DNA of 64,000 nucleotides from UBA1206 sp050953105 (GTDB taxonomy: Bacteria; Bacillota; Clostridia; Oscillospirales; CAG-382): contig JBMNMA010000004.1 of the NCBI GenBank assembly GCA_050953105.1, positions 248,001 through 312,000 on the forward strand, read 5' to 3'. Below, piece by piece: positions 41,670-50,973 of this stretch. Made by a program: the position numbers and the translations under genes. Each line of letters opens with the position of its first letter. Within the stretch, counting starts at the first letter, position 1. Under the pieces are notes generated by a model, which was not told where the DNA came from, ran no database searches, and saw only the letters and a list, made by a program, of their open reading frames with translations.

Positions 41670-42983
41670 TACCACAAACACGTTTTCGATTCCGTATGCC
41701 TTCATAAGGCTGACGGTATTTTGGTCAATTTCCTCGCCGCTTATTACAATAGGCACCTCCGGTGGAAAGGGTGAAACGGGGAATGCGCATATCCGGCCGA
41801 CGGCTTTGTCGGCGTCAACCTTTTCCCAGCCTGAAAGCAGCGCCTGACGGATGGGCATAACCTTTTTTGGGAGTTTTGAAACCGAAGGTGCGGTGTCCGG
41901 TATTTTCCCCGAAGGTGGGATTGAAAGCAGGGCGTTTTCCAGCCTTTTTAATTCATTGTCAGTGTTTTCGGGGGTTAGCATAAGCACCAAATGCTCAAAA
42001 TCGGCAAATTCACCCTGAATTTGCTTTTCTTCAAGTATTTCATATACCTCATAGCCGGTATAGCCTTTAGAGCGGGTATCAATAACAAGCCTTAGCGGAT
42101 CGGAGGATAGTACATTCCACCCGGTTATTGTCAGCTTATTTTTCAGGTTACTTAACTTTGCGGTGAATTCCGCAAGTTTTTTTTCATAACCGTTTGCAAG
42201 ATAGGCGTTACAGCCGTCAAGGGACTGTAAAATAAGCCAGGATGGGCTGGTGGAGCAAAACATTGCCAGCGCCTCCTTTGCCATGCCGGAAATTTCCTCC
42301 GGCACTTTATCCGAAAGCTGAAGATATGCTCCGCCCGTAAGCACCGGCAGGGTTTTATGGGCCGAATCGGCGGACATAAAAGCGCCAAGGCTTACCGGAT
42401 GAAGGGAGGGGGATAAAAACTTCAGATATGCCCCGTGGGCATTATCAACCAAAAGCATTATGCCGTATCTGTTGCAAACTTCCGACAGTCCTGTGATATC
42501 AACCGTTTTTCCGTAATAGTCGGGGGACGTAACATATAAAGCAAATGGCTTTTTGTCTATATTTTCAAGGGATTTTTCCGCCTTTTCCGGGGTAAGGCTG
42601 CCGTCAAGCCAAATCACGTCCACATCGTTCTGTCCGCAGGCAAACACAAAGGCCTTGTGAACATTCCGGGACGCCATAATAATACTTCCGTCCCTGCCTG
42701 AAAGCAATGCCGCCTGCTTAGCAAGGTAAATCATTGCCTTTATGCACTGGGTGGAGCCTTCGGTGCAGTAGTATGTTTTGCCGAAACCGAAAAGGGAAGA
42801 AGCGTTGGCCTCGCTTTGTGAAACTATACCCGTATAGTCAAAGGCGCTGCCGGTGCCGGTAATTTCGGTAATGTCGCCCTCCTCGTGGCCGGTGAAATTA
42901 ATCCCCTTGTGGCCCGGCATATGAAAGCGGGCAGAGCTGGAATTACGGTATTTTTTTATAAAATCAATGACAGGCGTGTTCAT
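41661..42983 (-). CDS. Orn/Lys/Arg decarboxylase-like PLP enzyme
   Basis: The ATG at 42983 is inside the 3' end of scfB (20-base overlap), and a GTG at 43019 is an alternative start. The 440-residue protein begins with FIKKYRNSSSARFHMPGHKG, then GSTQCIKAM, LLVDNAHGAY and the PLP Lys in SADSAHKTLP. These define the fold-type I decarboxylase/aminotransferase group that includes small arginine or lysine decarboxylases (SpeA/YaaO-like). The C-terminal domain is shorter than in the large acid-induced enzymes. Substrate is not certain. Overlap with the SCIFF maturase suggests co-translation. Confidence 0.85.
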   Translation of the reverse strand: MNTPVIDFIKKYRNSSSARFHMPGHKGINFTGHEEGDITEITGTGSAFDYTGIVSQSEANASSLFGFGKTYYCTEGSTQCIKAMIYLAKQAALLSGRDGSIIMASRNVHKAFVFACGQNDVDVIWLDGSLTPEKAEKSLENIDKKPFALYVTSPDYYGKTVDITGLSEVCNRYGIMLLVDNAHGAYLKFLSPSLHPVSLGAFMSADSAHKTLPVLTGGAYLQLSDKVPEEISGMAKEALAMFCSTSPSWLILQSLDGCNAYLANGYEKKLAEFTAKLSNLKNKLTITGWNVLSSDPLRLVIDTRSKGYTGYEVYEILEEKQIQGEFADFEHLVLMLTPENTDNELKRLENALLSIPPSGKIPDTAPSVSKLPKKVMPIRQALLSGWEKVDADKAVGRICAFPVSPFPPEVPIVISGEEIDQNTVSLMKAYGIENVFVVKK

Positions 42984-44391
42984 TTTCGCAGGCCTCACAG
43001 GACATTTCGTTGCCTTCACCGCTATCCGTCAGACTTTCGGCAACCTTTAGCATTATGGCGCACTCCATACGCTTTCTAAAAAGCCTGCACCCGTATTCGT
43101 AAATGCCGTTTATGCTGCCGCAGGCGTGATAGGAGTTGGCGGCACACCCTCCAGAGCAATACAGCCTTGCCCAGCAGTCGTTACATTCGTTTCTTGAGTA
43201 GGCGTTGCAGCCGGCAAATTCCTGCCTTAAGGGAATATTTTTAACCCCGTCCCACACGTTCCCCATGGAAAAGTTTTTGTCCCCCACAAACTGGTGGCAG
43301 GGGAAAAGTTCCCCCCAGGGGGTAACCGCAAGGTATTCGGTGCCCGAACCGCAGCCGGAAATCCGCTTGTAAATGCAGGGGCCATGCTCAAGGTCAATCA
43401 TATAGTGGTAGAAGGTGATGGGTTTGCCTTCCTGTTTTCGCTTTAGCATTTCCTTTGCCAGTATTTCATACTGCTCAAAAAGGACAGGGAGGTCTTCTTC
43501 GGTCAGCGCGCAGGGATCGTCGGGGGAGCATACCACCGGCTCCATGCTGAGCTGGGTGAATCCCAGATCGGCCATATGTAAAATATCGTTGGTAAAGTCG
43601 GTGTTGTGATGGGTAAAGGTTCCCCGTATGTAGTAGCCCTTGTCCCCCCGCTTTGACACAAATTCCTTAAATTTAGGCACCACCAGGTCGTAGCTGCCTT
43701 CCCCCGTGTAGGTTTTGCGGAATCTGTCGTGAACATCTCTCCGCCCGTCAAGGCTTAGCACCACATTGGACATTTCTCTGTTGGCAAAGTCTATAACCTC
43801 GTCATTTATGTTCAGTCCGTTGGTGGTAAGGGTAAAGCGGAAATTTTTGTTATATATCTTTTCCTGCTCTCTGGCATAGGCTACAATCTGCTTAACCACG
43901 TCCCAGTTTAACAGCGGCTCGCCGCCGAAAAAGTCAACCTCAAGGTTTCGCCGGCTGCCGGAGTTTTTAATTAAAAAATCAATGGCCTGCTTGCCTACCT
44001 CAAGGCTCATCAACGCCCTTTCACCCTTGTATTTTCCCTGGCTGGCAAAGCAGTAGGAACAGTTCAGGTTGCAGGAATGGGCCACATGAAGGCACATGGC
44101 CTTTATTACGGTTTCCTTATTTTTTATATTATCCGCAAGGGGTGAAAAATTGTCGGGAGTGAAAAGCAATTTTGACTCAACCAGGCTTTTTATATCCTCC
44201 AGACATTCACAAAGTTCTTCTCCGGACACGGTATTACCGTATTTTTCGGCCATTTTTGCAATAATTTCCCCTTCACTATGGCCTTCGAAAAGGGAAATCA
44301 TATCATAAGCCACCTCGTCCACGGCATGGACAGAGCCGGAGGCGGTGTCAAGGACGATATTGTAGCCGTTTAGCTTAAACTGATGGACCAT
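42964..44391 (-). CDS. scfB: SCIFF peptide maturase, radical SAM/SPASM protein
   Basis: The ATG follows AAGGAGTAATTA. The 475-residue protein has an N-terminal RiPP recognition-like domain (about 1-90), the radical SAM CX3CX2C site SCNLNCSYC (Cys107, 111, 114), and a SPASM domain with many cysteines (FPCHQF, CNDCWARLYCSGGC, YEYGC). In this family the enzyme forms thioether bonds between Cys sulfurs and carbon atoms of the SCIFF precursor. The precursor gene is 70 bases upstream, separated by a hairpin. Its end overlaps the decarboxylase-like gene. Confidence 0.95.
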   Translation of the reverse strand: MVHQFKLNGYNIVLDTASGSVHAVDEVAYDMISLFEGHSEGEIIAKMAEKYGNTVSGEELCECLEDIKSLVESKLLFTPDNFSPLADNIKNKETVIKAMCLHVAHSCNLNCSYCFASQGKYKGERALMSLEVGKQAIDFLIKNSGSRRNLEVDFFGGEPLLNWDVVKQIVAYAREQEKIYNKNFRFTLTTNGLNINDEVIDFANREMSNVVLSLDGRRDVHDRFRKTYTGEGSYDLVVPKFKEFVSKRGDKGYYIRGTFTHHNTDFTNDILHMADLGFTQLSMEPVVCSPDDPCALTEEDLPVLFEQYEILAKEMLKRKQEGKPITFYHYMIDLEHGPCIYKRISGCGSGTEYLAVTPWGELFPCHQFVGDKNFSMGNVWDGVKNIPLRQEFAGCNAYSRNECNDCWARLYCSGGCAANSYHACGSINGIYEYGCRLFRKRMECAIMLKVAESLTDSGEGNEMSCEACENEHACH

Positions 44392-44412
44392 TAATTACTC
44401 CTTAAATGCAAA

Positions 44413-44444
44413 AGGGACTTGTGAGTTTTACACCGCAAGTCCCT
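44413..44444 (-). terminator. Hairpin between scfA and scfB
   Basis: AGGGACTTG (44413-44421) pairs with CAAGTCCCT (44436-44444). On the transcribed strand it is followed by TTTTGC, a weak tail, so it could act as a partial terminator giving more precursor than maturase. Confidence 0.65.
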
Positions 44445-44460
44445 GTTTTTTAAATTGAGT

Positions 44461-44613
44461 TTACTTTTCCTCTTTTTTGTTTTCGCAGGGCTGGTTTGCC
44501 ACTCCGCAGGAGGTCTTGCATGCCGACTGGCAGGAGGTCTGGCATTCGCCGCAGCCGCCCTTCTTAAGGCTTTCGTTAAGATTGCGGCTCTTTAAGGTTA
44601 TGATTCTTTTCAT
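44461..44613 (-). CDS. scfA: SCIFF precursor peptide (six cysteines in forty-five)
   Basis: The ATG at 44613 follows GAAGGAGATACAT. The 50-residue peptide reads MKRIITLKSRNLNESLKKGG, then CGECQTSCQSACKTSCGVAN, then QPCENKKEEK. Six cysteines (21, 24, 28, 32, 36, 43) are in the family pattern. The N-terminal part is the leader and the Cys region is modified by the radical SAM enzyme. SCIFF is nearly universal in Clostridia, and its final function is still unclear. Confidence 0.96.
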   Translation of the reverse strand: MKRIITLKSRNLNESLKKGGCGECQTSCQSACKTSCGVANQPCENKKEEK

Positions 44614-44648
44614 ATATGTATCTCCTTCTTCGTTGTTGTTATCAATTA

Positions 44649-44677
44649 AATATAGCATAAACCCTTTGGTTTGTCAA
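44649..44677 (-). promoter_or_regulatory. scfA promoter
   Basis: On the minus strand TTGACA (44672-44677) and TATATT (44649-44654) are separated by 17 bases, just upstream of scfA. Confidence 0.75.
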
Positions 44678-44695
44678 GAATATTGACATATAAAG

Positions 44696-45292
44696 TTATT
44701 TGTTTGCCCCGTCGGGTCTTCCCAATGCTCCGCCGGGATGGGTTTTTATATACTTATCCACGGTCAGGCCGGCTTTTTCCTGTAAAATAATCGACAGGCA
44801 TTGAAGAACGAATATTTCGGCAATCACAGATGTCCTGGGCGGTCGGTTAAGGTCGTCCCCTTCACGGCTGACTTTGGCAAGAAGACAGACATCTGAATTT
44901 TTGGCAAGATAGGAATTTCTATTACCCGTTACCCCGACAATTTTACAGCCGTTGCTTTTAATGGCGGTAATGGTTACCTTAAGCTCTGCGGTTTCGCCGG
45001 AGTTGGAAATGGCAATAACCACGTCCCCTTCCACCAGCTGACCGCTTGAGCCGTGAACCGCCTCGGTGCCGTCAAGAAAGTATGCCGGCGTCCCGGTGGA
45101 GGAAAGCAGGGAGGATATATATGAAGCCACATGGGAGGGTTTGCCTATCCCCGTAACGTGAAGCCGGTTTTTTTCCTGCTTTGCCTTAAAAATCAATTCC
45201 GCCGCCGCTTCAAGGCTTGACTTGTCAAGGGTCTGGGCGGTGTTGGTAAATTCCTCTATGGCAATTTCAATAAAATTTTCCAGCGCTCCCAT
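44696..45292 (-). CDS. SIS-domain sugar-phosphate isomerase-like protein
   Basis: The 198-residue protein has the SIS fold motifs TGIGKPSHVA, SSTGTPAYFLDGTEAVHG, ISNSGETAEL and a C-terminal THPGGALG block as in KpsF/KdsD-type arabinose-5-phosphate isomerases. It lacks the CBS domains of the longer enzymes. AAAGGAGGGTTGAC precedes the ATG. One base separates it from the ribokinase stop, so both are co-translated and probably handle the same phosphosugar. The exact substrate is not known. Confidence 0.88.
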   Translation of the reverse strand: MGALENFIEIAIEEFTNTAQTLDKSSLEAAAELIFKAKQEKNRLHVTGIGKPSHVASYISSLLSSTGTPAYFLDGTEAVHGSSGQLVEGDVVIAISNSGETAELKVTITAIKSNGCKIVGVTGNRNSYLAKNSDVCLLAKVSREGDDLNRPPRTSVIAEIFVLQCLSIILQEKAGLTVDKYIKTHPGGALGRPDGANK

Positions 45293-45293
45293 G

Positions 45294-46271
45294 TCAACCC
45301 TCCTTTAATATTCTAAAGGGTGTCGAGTCGTAACCTTTTTGCGCCATAAGGTTCAACACTTCGTCTATGTCAGGTAGGCTGGTCTGGGCGCCCATACGGG
45401 TTACGGTAATGCCGGCGGTGTAATTTGCAAAAACAAGGGCATAGCTTACCGGAATGCCCGCCGCCACCGCGGTGGCAAAGGCACCTATAAACGAATCTCC
45501 GGCGGCGGTGGGATCGACAACCCTACCGCAGTCGACACTTTGGCTGAAAGCGATACCGTTATCTCCTAAAAAGGCCGCACCCCGCTTACCTAAGGTGATT
45601 ATTACGTTTTCTGCCCCCATGTCCCGTATGGCGTAAAGCTGGTTTTCTATGGCCTGTTCACTGCCGGGCTCGATACCCGTCAGGTCTTTTGCCTCATGCT
45701 CATTGGGGGCAATAAATGTCAGGTTGGAAATAAGCTCTGACGGCAGCTTTGAAGAGGGAGCGGGATTAAGTAAAACCGGAACATTAGCTTTTTTTGCTAT
45801 GGAAGAAATATATGTGTTTACCTCCGTGGGGATTTCGTTTTGTAAAACCACCATGTTATAGGCGTTTATTTCCTTTTCAAGAAATGCCATATCTTCAACT
45901 GTAATTTCCATGTTTGCACCGGGATAGACCATAATCCGGTTTTCGGTGCCGCTTTCTGTTACCTGAAGCTGAATATTGCCGATGGCGGTGGGGGTGGAGG
46001 GGGAAACCGTAACATACTTTGTGTCAACGCCGCTATCATTGGCGGATTTTATAAGGGCTTTGCCGAAATCGTCGTTACCCACCCGGCCGGCCATGGTAAC
46101 CTTTGCCCCCAGGCGGGAAGCCTGCACTGCCTGATTAGCTCCCTTGCCGCCGGGTGCGGTGGAAAACGAGGTGCCGATAACCGATTCGCCGGATGAAGGG
46201 AACCGGGGGGCAGACAATATTAAATCCATTACAAAACTTCCGACAACAAGTATTTTAGGATGGTTGGGCAT
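45294..46271 (-). CDS. rbsK: Ribokinase
   Basis: The 325-residue PfkB-family kinase has the PGGKGANQAV block (about 39-48), the N-terminal GSFVMDLI, an LNPAPS segment and the catalytic AAGDSFIGAF motif with the base Asp. This combination, especially GGKGANQA and NPAPS, points to ribokinase, which phosphorylates ribose at O5. A ribose transporter is not nearby. It is paired with the SIS-domain gene, so pentose phosphate use or repair is likely. Confidence 0.88.
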   Translation of the reverse strand: MPNHPKILVVGSFVMDLILSAPRFPSSGESVIGTSFSTAPGGKGANQAVQASRLGAKVTMAGRVGNDDFGKALIKSANDSGVDTKYVTVSPSTPTAIGNIQLQVTESGTENRIMVYPGANMEITVEDMAFLEKEINAYNMVVLQNEIPTEVNTYISSIAKKANVPVLLNPAPSSKLPSELISNLTFIAPNEHEAKDLTGIEPGSEQAIENQLYAIRDMGAENVIITLGKRGAAFLGDNGIAFSQSVDCGRVVDPTAAGDSFIGAFATAVAAGIPVSYALVFANYTAGITVTRMGAQTSLPDIDEVLNLMAQKGYDSTPFRILKEG

Positions 46272-46449
46272 ATATTTTAACCGCCTTTTTTGTTAGTTTA
46301 TTTATAAATTATAAATATGATAGCATACATTTACAATTTTATCAAGGTGTTTGAAAAGTAAGTAGATTAATAAAGCTAACCGGTGGTGCTAATTTGAATG
46401 AAAAAGAAAAATAAAACTGAAAAACCCCGCTATTAAGCGAGGCTTTTTA

Positions 46450-46524
46450 TGGTGACCCGTAGCAGATTCGAACTGCTGTTACCGCCGTGAAAGGGCGGTG
46501 TCTTAACCACTTGACCAACGGGCC
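46450..46524 (-). tRNA. tRNA-Glu (anticodon TTC)
   Basis: Acceptor GGCCCGT/ACGGGTC, anticodon loop CTTTCAC and T arm AGTTCGAATCT are intact. CCA is encoded at 46450-46452. Confidence 0.93.
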
Positions 46525-46575
46525 GTATTTATATATAATTAAGTTGCCGTCATCTAAGACTGCACTACGGAGATT

Positions 46576-46651
46576 TGGTAGCGGAAGTTGGATTTGAACC
46601 CACGACCTACCGGGTATGAACCGGTTGCTCTAGCCGCTGAGCTATTCCGCC
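46576..46651 (-). tRNA. tRNA-Met (anticodon CAT)
   Basis: Acceptor GGCGGAA/TTCCGCT, anticodon loop TTCATAC and T arm GGTTCAAATCC are present, with encoded CCA. The pairing at the first acceptor base and the normal loops suggest the elongator type. It is 51 bases upstream of tRNA-Glu in the same direction, so one transcript is likely. Confidence 0.92.
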
Positions 46652-46804
46652 ATGTTACCTCCGCTGTGCAGCTTTCGTATTATAACAGCAAACTTTATCG
46701 TTGTCAAGAGTAATTTTCAAAAAAATAAAAATTTCTGTTTAGCCATCTTGCCAAAAAAATACCCGTCTGTTATAATGAACAAAAGTCAGTTAACGGAGGC
46801 TGCA

Positions 46805-47605
46805 ATGGCACCTTCTTTTGCATATCATAAGTCACCCGTTCCATATTTTACCTCCCCTTTGTTGGATTCATACGGCATACCCCACCTCTTTGCCACCAGG
46901 CACGGAGGAGTAAGCACCGGAGTTTTTGAAAGCCTAAATTTCGCCGCCGGCAGCGGGGATGAACGTGACAGCTTTGAAAACCTGTTTAAAAACCACGCCA
47001 TTGCTGCAAATGCCATAGGCTTTGGGGCAGACGACATTGTTCGCACCCGTCAGGGACATACCGACGTGGTGGAGATAGTGGGTGTCAGCCATAAAGGGAT
47101 AGGACTTTCAAAGCCGCAATTTGATTATGACGTGGATGGGCTTGTCACCCGGGACAAGGGGGTATTGCTTTCCGTAAGGTCGGCCGACTGCGTTCCGGTT
47201 TTGCTATATGATGTAAAAAAGGATATTGCCGGAGCGGTCCATTCGGGCTGGCTGGGGACAAAAAAGCAAATTTCAGTAAAAGCGGTGGAGCTTTTTAAGT
47301 CTTTCGGCAGCAACCCTGAGGATATTTTGGTGGCCATGGGCCCTGCCATTAAAAGCTGCTGTTATCAGGTGGGGGAGGAGTTTTATAACCATTTTCCCGG
47401 ACACCTTTCCACCTTTTCGGTTAAAAACAGCAAAATTTATCTTGAACTGACTGATATTATAGCCAAAGATTTAATTAATATAGGAATCAAAAACGAAAAT
47501 ATGGATATATGCCCCCTTTGCACCTGCTGTGAGGATGAATATTTCTTTTCCCACCGGCGGCAGGGGCCAAACCGGGGAACAATGGCGGCCTTTATAGCCG
47601 TTTAA
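46805..47605 (+). CDS. YfiH/laccase-domain protein (purine nucleoside phosphorylase/deaminase family)
   Basis: The ATG at 46805 follows ACGGAGG. The 266-residue protein has the ATRHGGVS start motif, RTRQGHTD, RSADCVPVLL, VHSGWLGT and the final FFSHRRQGPNRGTMAA with a metal-binding His/Cys set. The family, once called polyphenol oxidase or laccase domain, is now known for zinc-dependent purine nucleoside phosphorolysis and adenosine deamination. It precedes the SbcD-like gene by 29 bases and may be in its transcript. Confidence 0.9.
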   Translation: MAPSFAYHKSPVPYFTSPLLDSYGIPHLFATRHGGVSTGVFESLNFAAGSGDERDSFENLFKNHAIAANAIGFGADDIVRTRQGHTDVVEIVGVSHKGIGLSKPQFDYDVDGLVTRDKGVLLSVRSADCVPVLLYDVKKDIAGAVHSGWLGTKKQISVKAVELFKSFGSNPEDILVAMGPAIKSCCYQVGEEFYNHFPGHLSTFSVKNSKIYLELTDIIAKDLINIGIKNENMDICPLCTCCEDEYFFSHRRQGPNRGTMAAFIAV

Positions 47606-47634
47606 TTAATACGAAAGGCAGGGAAATTAAAAAC

Positions 47635-48771
47635 ATGTCCGTGAAAATATTTCATTGTGCCGATTTGCACCTTGATTCCCCCTTTTCCCTTTCCACCCCC
47701 GATCAGGCGGAGCAGCGGAAAATCGAACTAAGATCCGCCTTTACCGGAGCCATTATGGCGGCGAAGCAGGAAAACATTCAGCTCTTTTTCATATCCGGGG
47801 ACCTGTTTGACTCGGAATACGTCACCCGGGACACCGCAGAGCTTATAATTTCCCAGTTTAACTCTTTTCCCGACTGCCGTTTTTTCATATCTCCGGGCAA
47901 CCACGACCCCTACAACGACGTTTCACCCTATAAAACCCTGGCATTCCCCTCCAACGTCCACATTTTCACCGACAAGGAAAAGGTGGAAATCCCCGAACTG
48001 AACGTGGATGTTTACGGCATGGGCTTTACCTCGCCTTCCTGTATGTCAAGCCCTGTGGTGGGTTACGGCAACCTTGATAAAAGCAAAATTAACATACTCG
48101 TCTGCCACGGGGACACATCCTCCCCCTTATCCACCTACGGCCCCATAACAAAAGGGGAAATCGCCCAGTCGGGATTTGATTATATCGCTCTCGGCCATAT
48201 CCATTCCCCCTCCGGGGTGTTAAAGGAGGGAGGCACCTATTATGCCTACCCCGGATGTTTGGAAGGCCGCAGCTTTGACGAACCCGGCTACCACGGCGCC
48301 CTGATGGGGACAATATCCAAAGGGGAAGCCAACCTTAAATTTGTAAGGTTTTCAAGGCGGAGATACGAAATAGTTAAGGTGGACGTCACCGGCATCTACG
48401 GCAAGTCCGCCATTATCGAAACCATACGGAGCCTTGTCCGCCCCTTGGGTAACGACACCGCCGTCAGGGTTATCCTTACAGGCACGGTGGCCGAGCCCTA
48501 TATCATCACCCCAGGTGAAGTCGGCAGGGGACACGAATATCCCTTCAGAATCGAAATAGTCGATGCCACCGTCCCGGCAATAGACTTTACCCAGCTTGAA
48601 AGAGACACCACTTTAAAAGGGGTTTTCTACACCAAAATGACCGAAAGACTGTCCAAATGCCCCCCAGGGAGCGAGGAATACGAAAAGGTGCTTATGGCCT
48701 TGAAATACGGCATTTCGGCTCTTTACTGCAGAAATATTATAGACTTTGGGGGAGGGGAAGGCAATGATTAA
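47635..48771 (+). CDS. SbcD-like metallophosphoesterase (YhaO-type)
   Basis: The 378-residue protein has the five phosphoesterase motifs: HCADLHLDSPF, ISGDLFD, SPGNHDP, VCHGD and LGHIHSP. Two metal ions (usually Mn2+) would be held by these. This is the nuclease subunit type that partners with a large SMC-like ATPase, encoded next with an eight-base overlap. The size matches YhaO/SbcD. A role in processing DNA ends or hairpins is likely. Confidence 0.9.
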   Translation: MSVKIFHCADLHLDSPFSLSTPDQAEQRKIELRSAFTGAIMAAKQENIQLFFISGDLFDSEYVTRDTAELIISQFNSFPDCRFFISPGNHDPYNDVSPYKTLAFPSNVHIFTDKEKVEIPELNVDVYGMGFTSPSCMSSPVVGYGNLDKSKINILVCHGDTSSPLSTYGPITKGEIAQSGFDYIALGHIHSPSGVLKEGGTYYAYPGCLEGRSFDEPGYHGALMGTISKGEANLKFVRFSRRRYEIVKVDVTGIYGKSAIIETIRSLVRPLGNDTAVRVILTGTVAEPYIITPGEVGRGHEYPFRIEIVDATVPAIDFTQLERDTTLKGVFYTKMTERLSKCPPGSEEYEKVLMALKYGISALYCRNIIDFGGGEGND

Positions 48772-50962
48772 CGGCATTTACATAGAAAAAATAGACATTA
48801 CCTCCTTCGGCAGGCTTAAAAATGTTACCATAACCCCCACAAAGGGATTAAACATCCTTACCGCCCCAAACGAAGCGGGTAAATCCACCGTAGCAGCCTT
48901 TATAAAATACATTTTCTACGGCTTTGCCGGGGGACGAAAGCAAAGCATATCAGAAAACGAAAAGCTGTTATACACCCCCTGGGGAAAAACGGCGGTTTCC
49001 GGGGGTATAACCCTGGTAACCCCTAACGGCAGGTTTAGGGTTGAGCGTTCCCATAGCGCAAACCGTGAAACGCTGGTGGTGTATGACGTCAACACCGGCA
49101 AGCCCGCATTTACCGGCATGGTGCCGGGGGAGGTGTTCTTCGGCATCGGTGAAGAATCCTTCCAAAAGATACTGTTCTTCAAGCAGCTTTACATTCCCCA
49201 AAACGGGGACGAGGCGCTGGCTGGGCAGATTCAAAATCTAATTTTTTCCGCTGACGAAAAAACCAACGCCGAAAACACCGAAAAGAAGTTAAGGGAGGCA
49301 AGAGCCGCTCTTAAAAACAACCAAAAGCGGGGGCTTATCCCCAATCTTGAATCCCAGCTTGAGGACTACGACTCAAAGCTTGCCACCTCCCTCGAGGTAA
49401 AGCGGGAGCTTGACGGAGTAAACCAGTCGTTGGTTGAGAAAAAGCAAAAGATTGCCTTTAACCTTGAAAAGCTGTCTTTGCTTGAAAGGGAAGCAGAAAA
49501 TATATTAAAGTTCGAAGCCAAAAAACGCCTTGACGGACTTATCGCCCTTGCCAAGCGCAAGGAGGATGCTGAAAAGAAATACAAGGAATGCATTTCAGCC
49601 TTTGAAGGGGGAAAAGCCCCCGAAACCGCCTTTGTCCAGGGCCTTATCGACGACAACGCCAGGTATTCAATGCTTGAAAAACGGCTTGACGAAATAGGCA
49701 AGGACATAAAGGACGAAACCAAACGCATTGAAATCGCAAAGGATTCCACCCCATTCTTTGAAAACGACCCGGCAAAAATCAAGCGCAGACTTAAAACCAG
49801 CAGGGTTTTCGCCTTTATAAAGTTTGTCCTAAGCCTTTCCCTCCTTGCCTTTGGGGCATACCGTTTTTATATCGTCGGCCTTGACCCGGTAATATACGCC
49901 TTAGGCGGCGGATTTGCCCTTACCTTTTTAATAAGCATGGTGTTAACATTTAAAACACCCTCCGTTGTAAAATCCCTGGGATTTGAAAACCGGGCCGAGA
50001 TTATTAAGGCAATGGAGGAGTTCCCGGTTATTAAAATGCGGGTTGAGGACACTGCCAAAAAAATAAAATCCCTTGAAAAAATCTACGCCGACGAATCCGA
50101 AAAATACACAGAGCTTAAACGGTCGATAGACAGCCGAATAAAGAAATACATGGCCGCAGAGGACATTACCTACGGCCTTGCCATTCAAAAGCTGCTTAAC
50201 CTTTCGGTGGAGGCGGGTAATCTTAAAGCCGAGTGCATGACTCTTGAGGAAAGGCTTGACCTTGCCTTAAAGGAAGTCAACATAGACGAGCTTAAGCAAA
50301 AAGCCGAAGGTGCGGCAATACCGCTGCGTGAAGCGGGAACGGTTCAGCGGGAGATTGAATTTTACAAGTCGGCCAACGAGGGGCTAAAAAAGCAGGAAAT
50401 GGAGCTTGAACGACAAAAGGCATCCCTTGAGGCCAAAACCCCCTCCCCGTCGGTGCTTTACGGCAAGCGGGAGGCGGTTAAAACCAAGCTTGACGAATAT
50501 ACGCTTAAATACGACGCATTGGGGATTGCCCTTGAGGTGCTTGAAGAAGCCGGCGACTATATGAAGGCTACCATATCCCCCAAACTGGCCCAGCTTTCTT
50601 CTGCCTACTTTACCGCCGTAACCGAAGGGAGATATCCCTCCATACAGCTTACCACCGACCTTGTTATGTCGGTTGACACACCGGAAGGGGAAAAATCCGC
50701 CGACTTCCTGTCGGGCGGAGCCAAGGATACGGCTTATCTGTGCTTAAGATATGCCCTTGTGGATTTGCTGTATGACCGTCAAAGACCTTTTATAGTCCTT
50801 GACGATGCTTTTTCAAGGATAGACGACGGCAGGCTTAAGTTAATGTTAAAATCCCTTGCCGCCCTGTCCCGGGAACAGCAGGTGTTAATCTTCACCTGCC
50901 ACAAGCGGGAAAGCGAGCTTCTTAAGGAAATAACCGATAACGTAAATGTGCTGAAACTTTAA
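48764..50962 (+). CDS. SbcC/YhaN-like coiled-coil ATPase
   Basis: The ATG at 48764 lies inside the end of the SbcD-like gene, with GGGGAGGGG upstream. The 732-residue protein has Walker A APNEAGKST (about 34-42), long coiled-coil arms (about 170-330 and 420-600), a pair of hydrophobic segments near 345-400 in the middle, a signature FLSGGAKDTAYL and Walker B FIVLDDAFSRID. The zinc hook Cys-x-x-Cys of SbcC is absent; instead the hydrophobic pair is the YhaN type. This suggests membrane association. It probably works with its neighbour on DNA ends. Confidence 0.88.
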   Translation: MINGIYIEKIDITSFGRLKNVTITPTKGLNILTAPNEAGKSTVAAFIKYIFYGFAGGRKQSISENEKLLYTPWGKTAVSGGITLVTPNGRFRVERSHSANRETLVVYDVNTGKPAFTGMVPGEVFFGIGEESFQKILFFKQLYIPQNGDEALAGQIQNLIFSADEKTNAENTEKKLREARAALKNNQKRGLIPNLESQLEDYDSKLATSLEVKRELDGVNQSLVEKKQKIAFNLEKLSLLEREAENILKFEAKKRLDGLIALAKRKEDAEKKYKECISAFEGGKAPETAFVQGLIDDNARYSMLEKRLDEIGKDIKDETKRIEIAKDSTPFFENDPAKIKRRLKTSRVFAFIKFVLSLSLLAFGAYRFYIVGLDPVIYALGGGFALTFLISMVLTFKTPSVVKSLGFENRAEIIKAMEEFPVIKMRVEDTAKKIKSLEKIYADESEKYTELKRSIDSRIKKYMAAEDITYGLAIQKLLNLSVEAGNLKAECMTLEERLDLALKEVNIDELKQKAEGAAIPLREAGTVQREIEFYKSANEGLKKQEMELERQKASLEAKTPSPSVLYGKREAVKTKLDEYTLKYDALGIALEVLEEAGDYMKATISPKLAQLSSAYFTAVTEGRYPSIQLTTDLVMSVDTPEGEKSADFLSGGAKDTAYLCLRYALVDLLYDRQRPFIVLDDAFSRIDDGRLKLMLKSLAALSREQQVLIFTCHKRESELLKEITDNVNVLKL

Positions 50963-50973
50963 AGAGGGACAGA

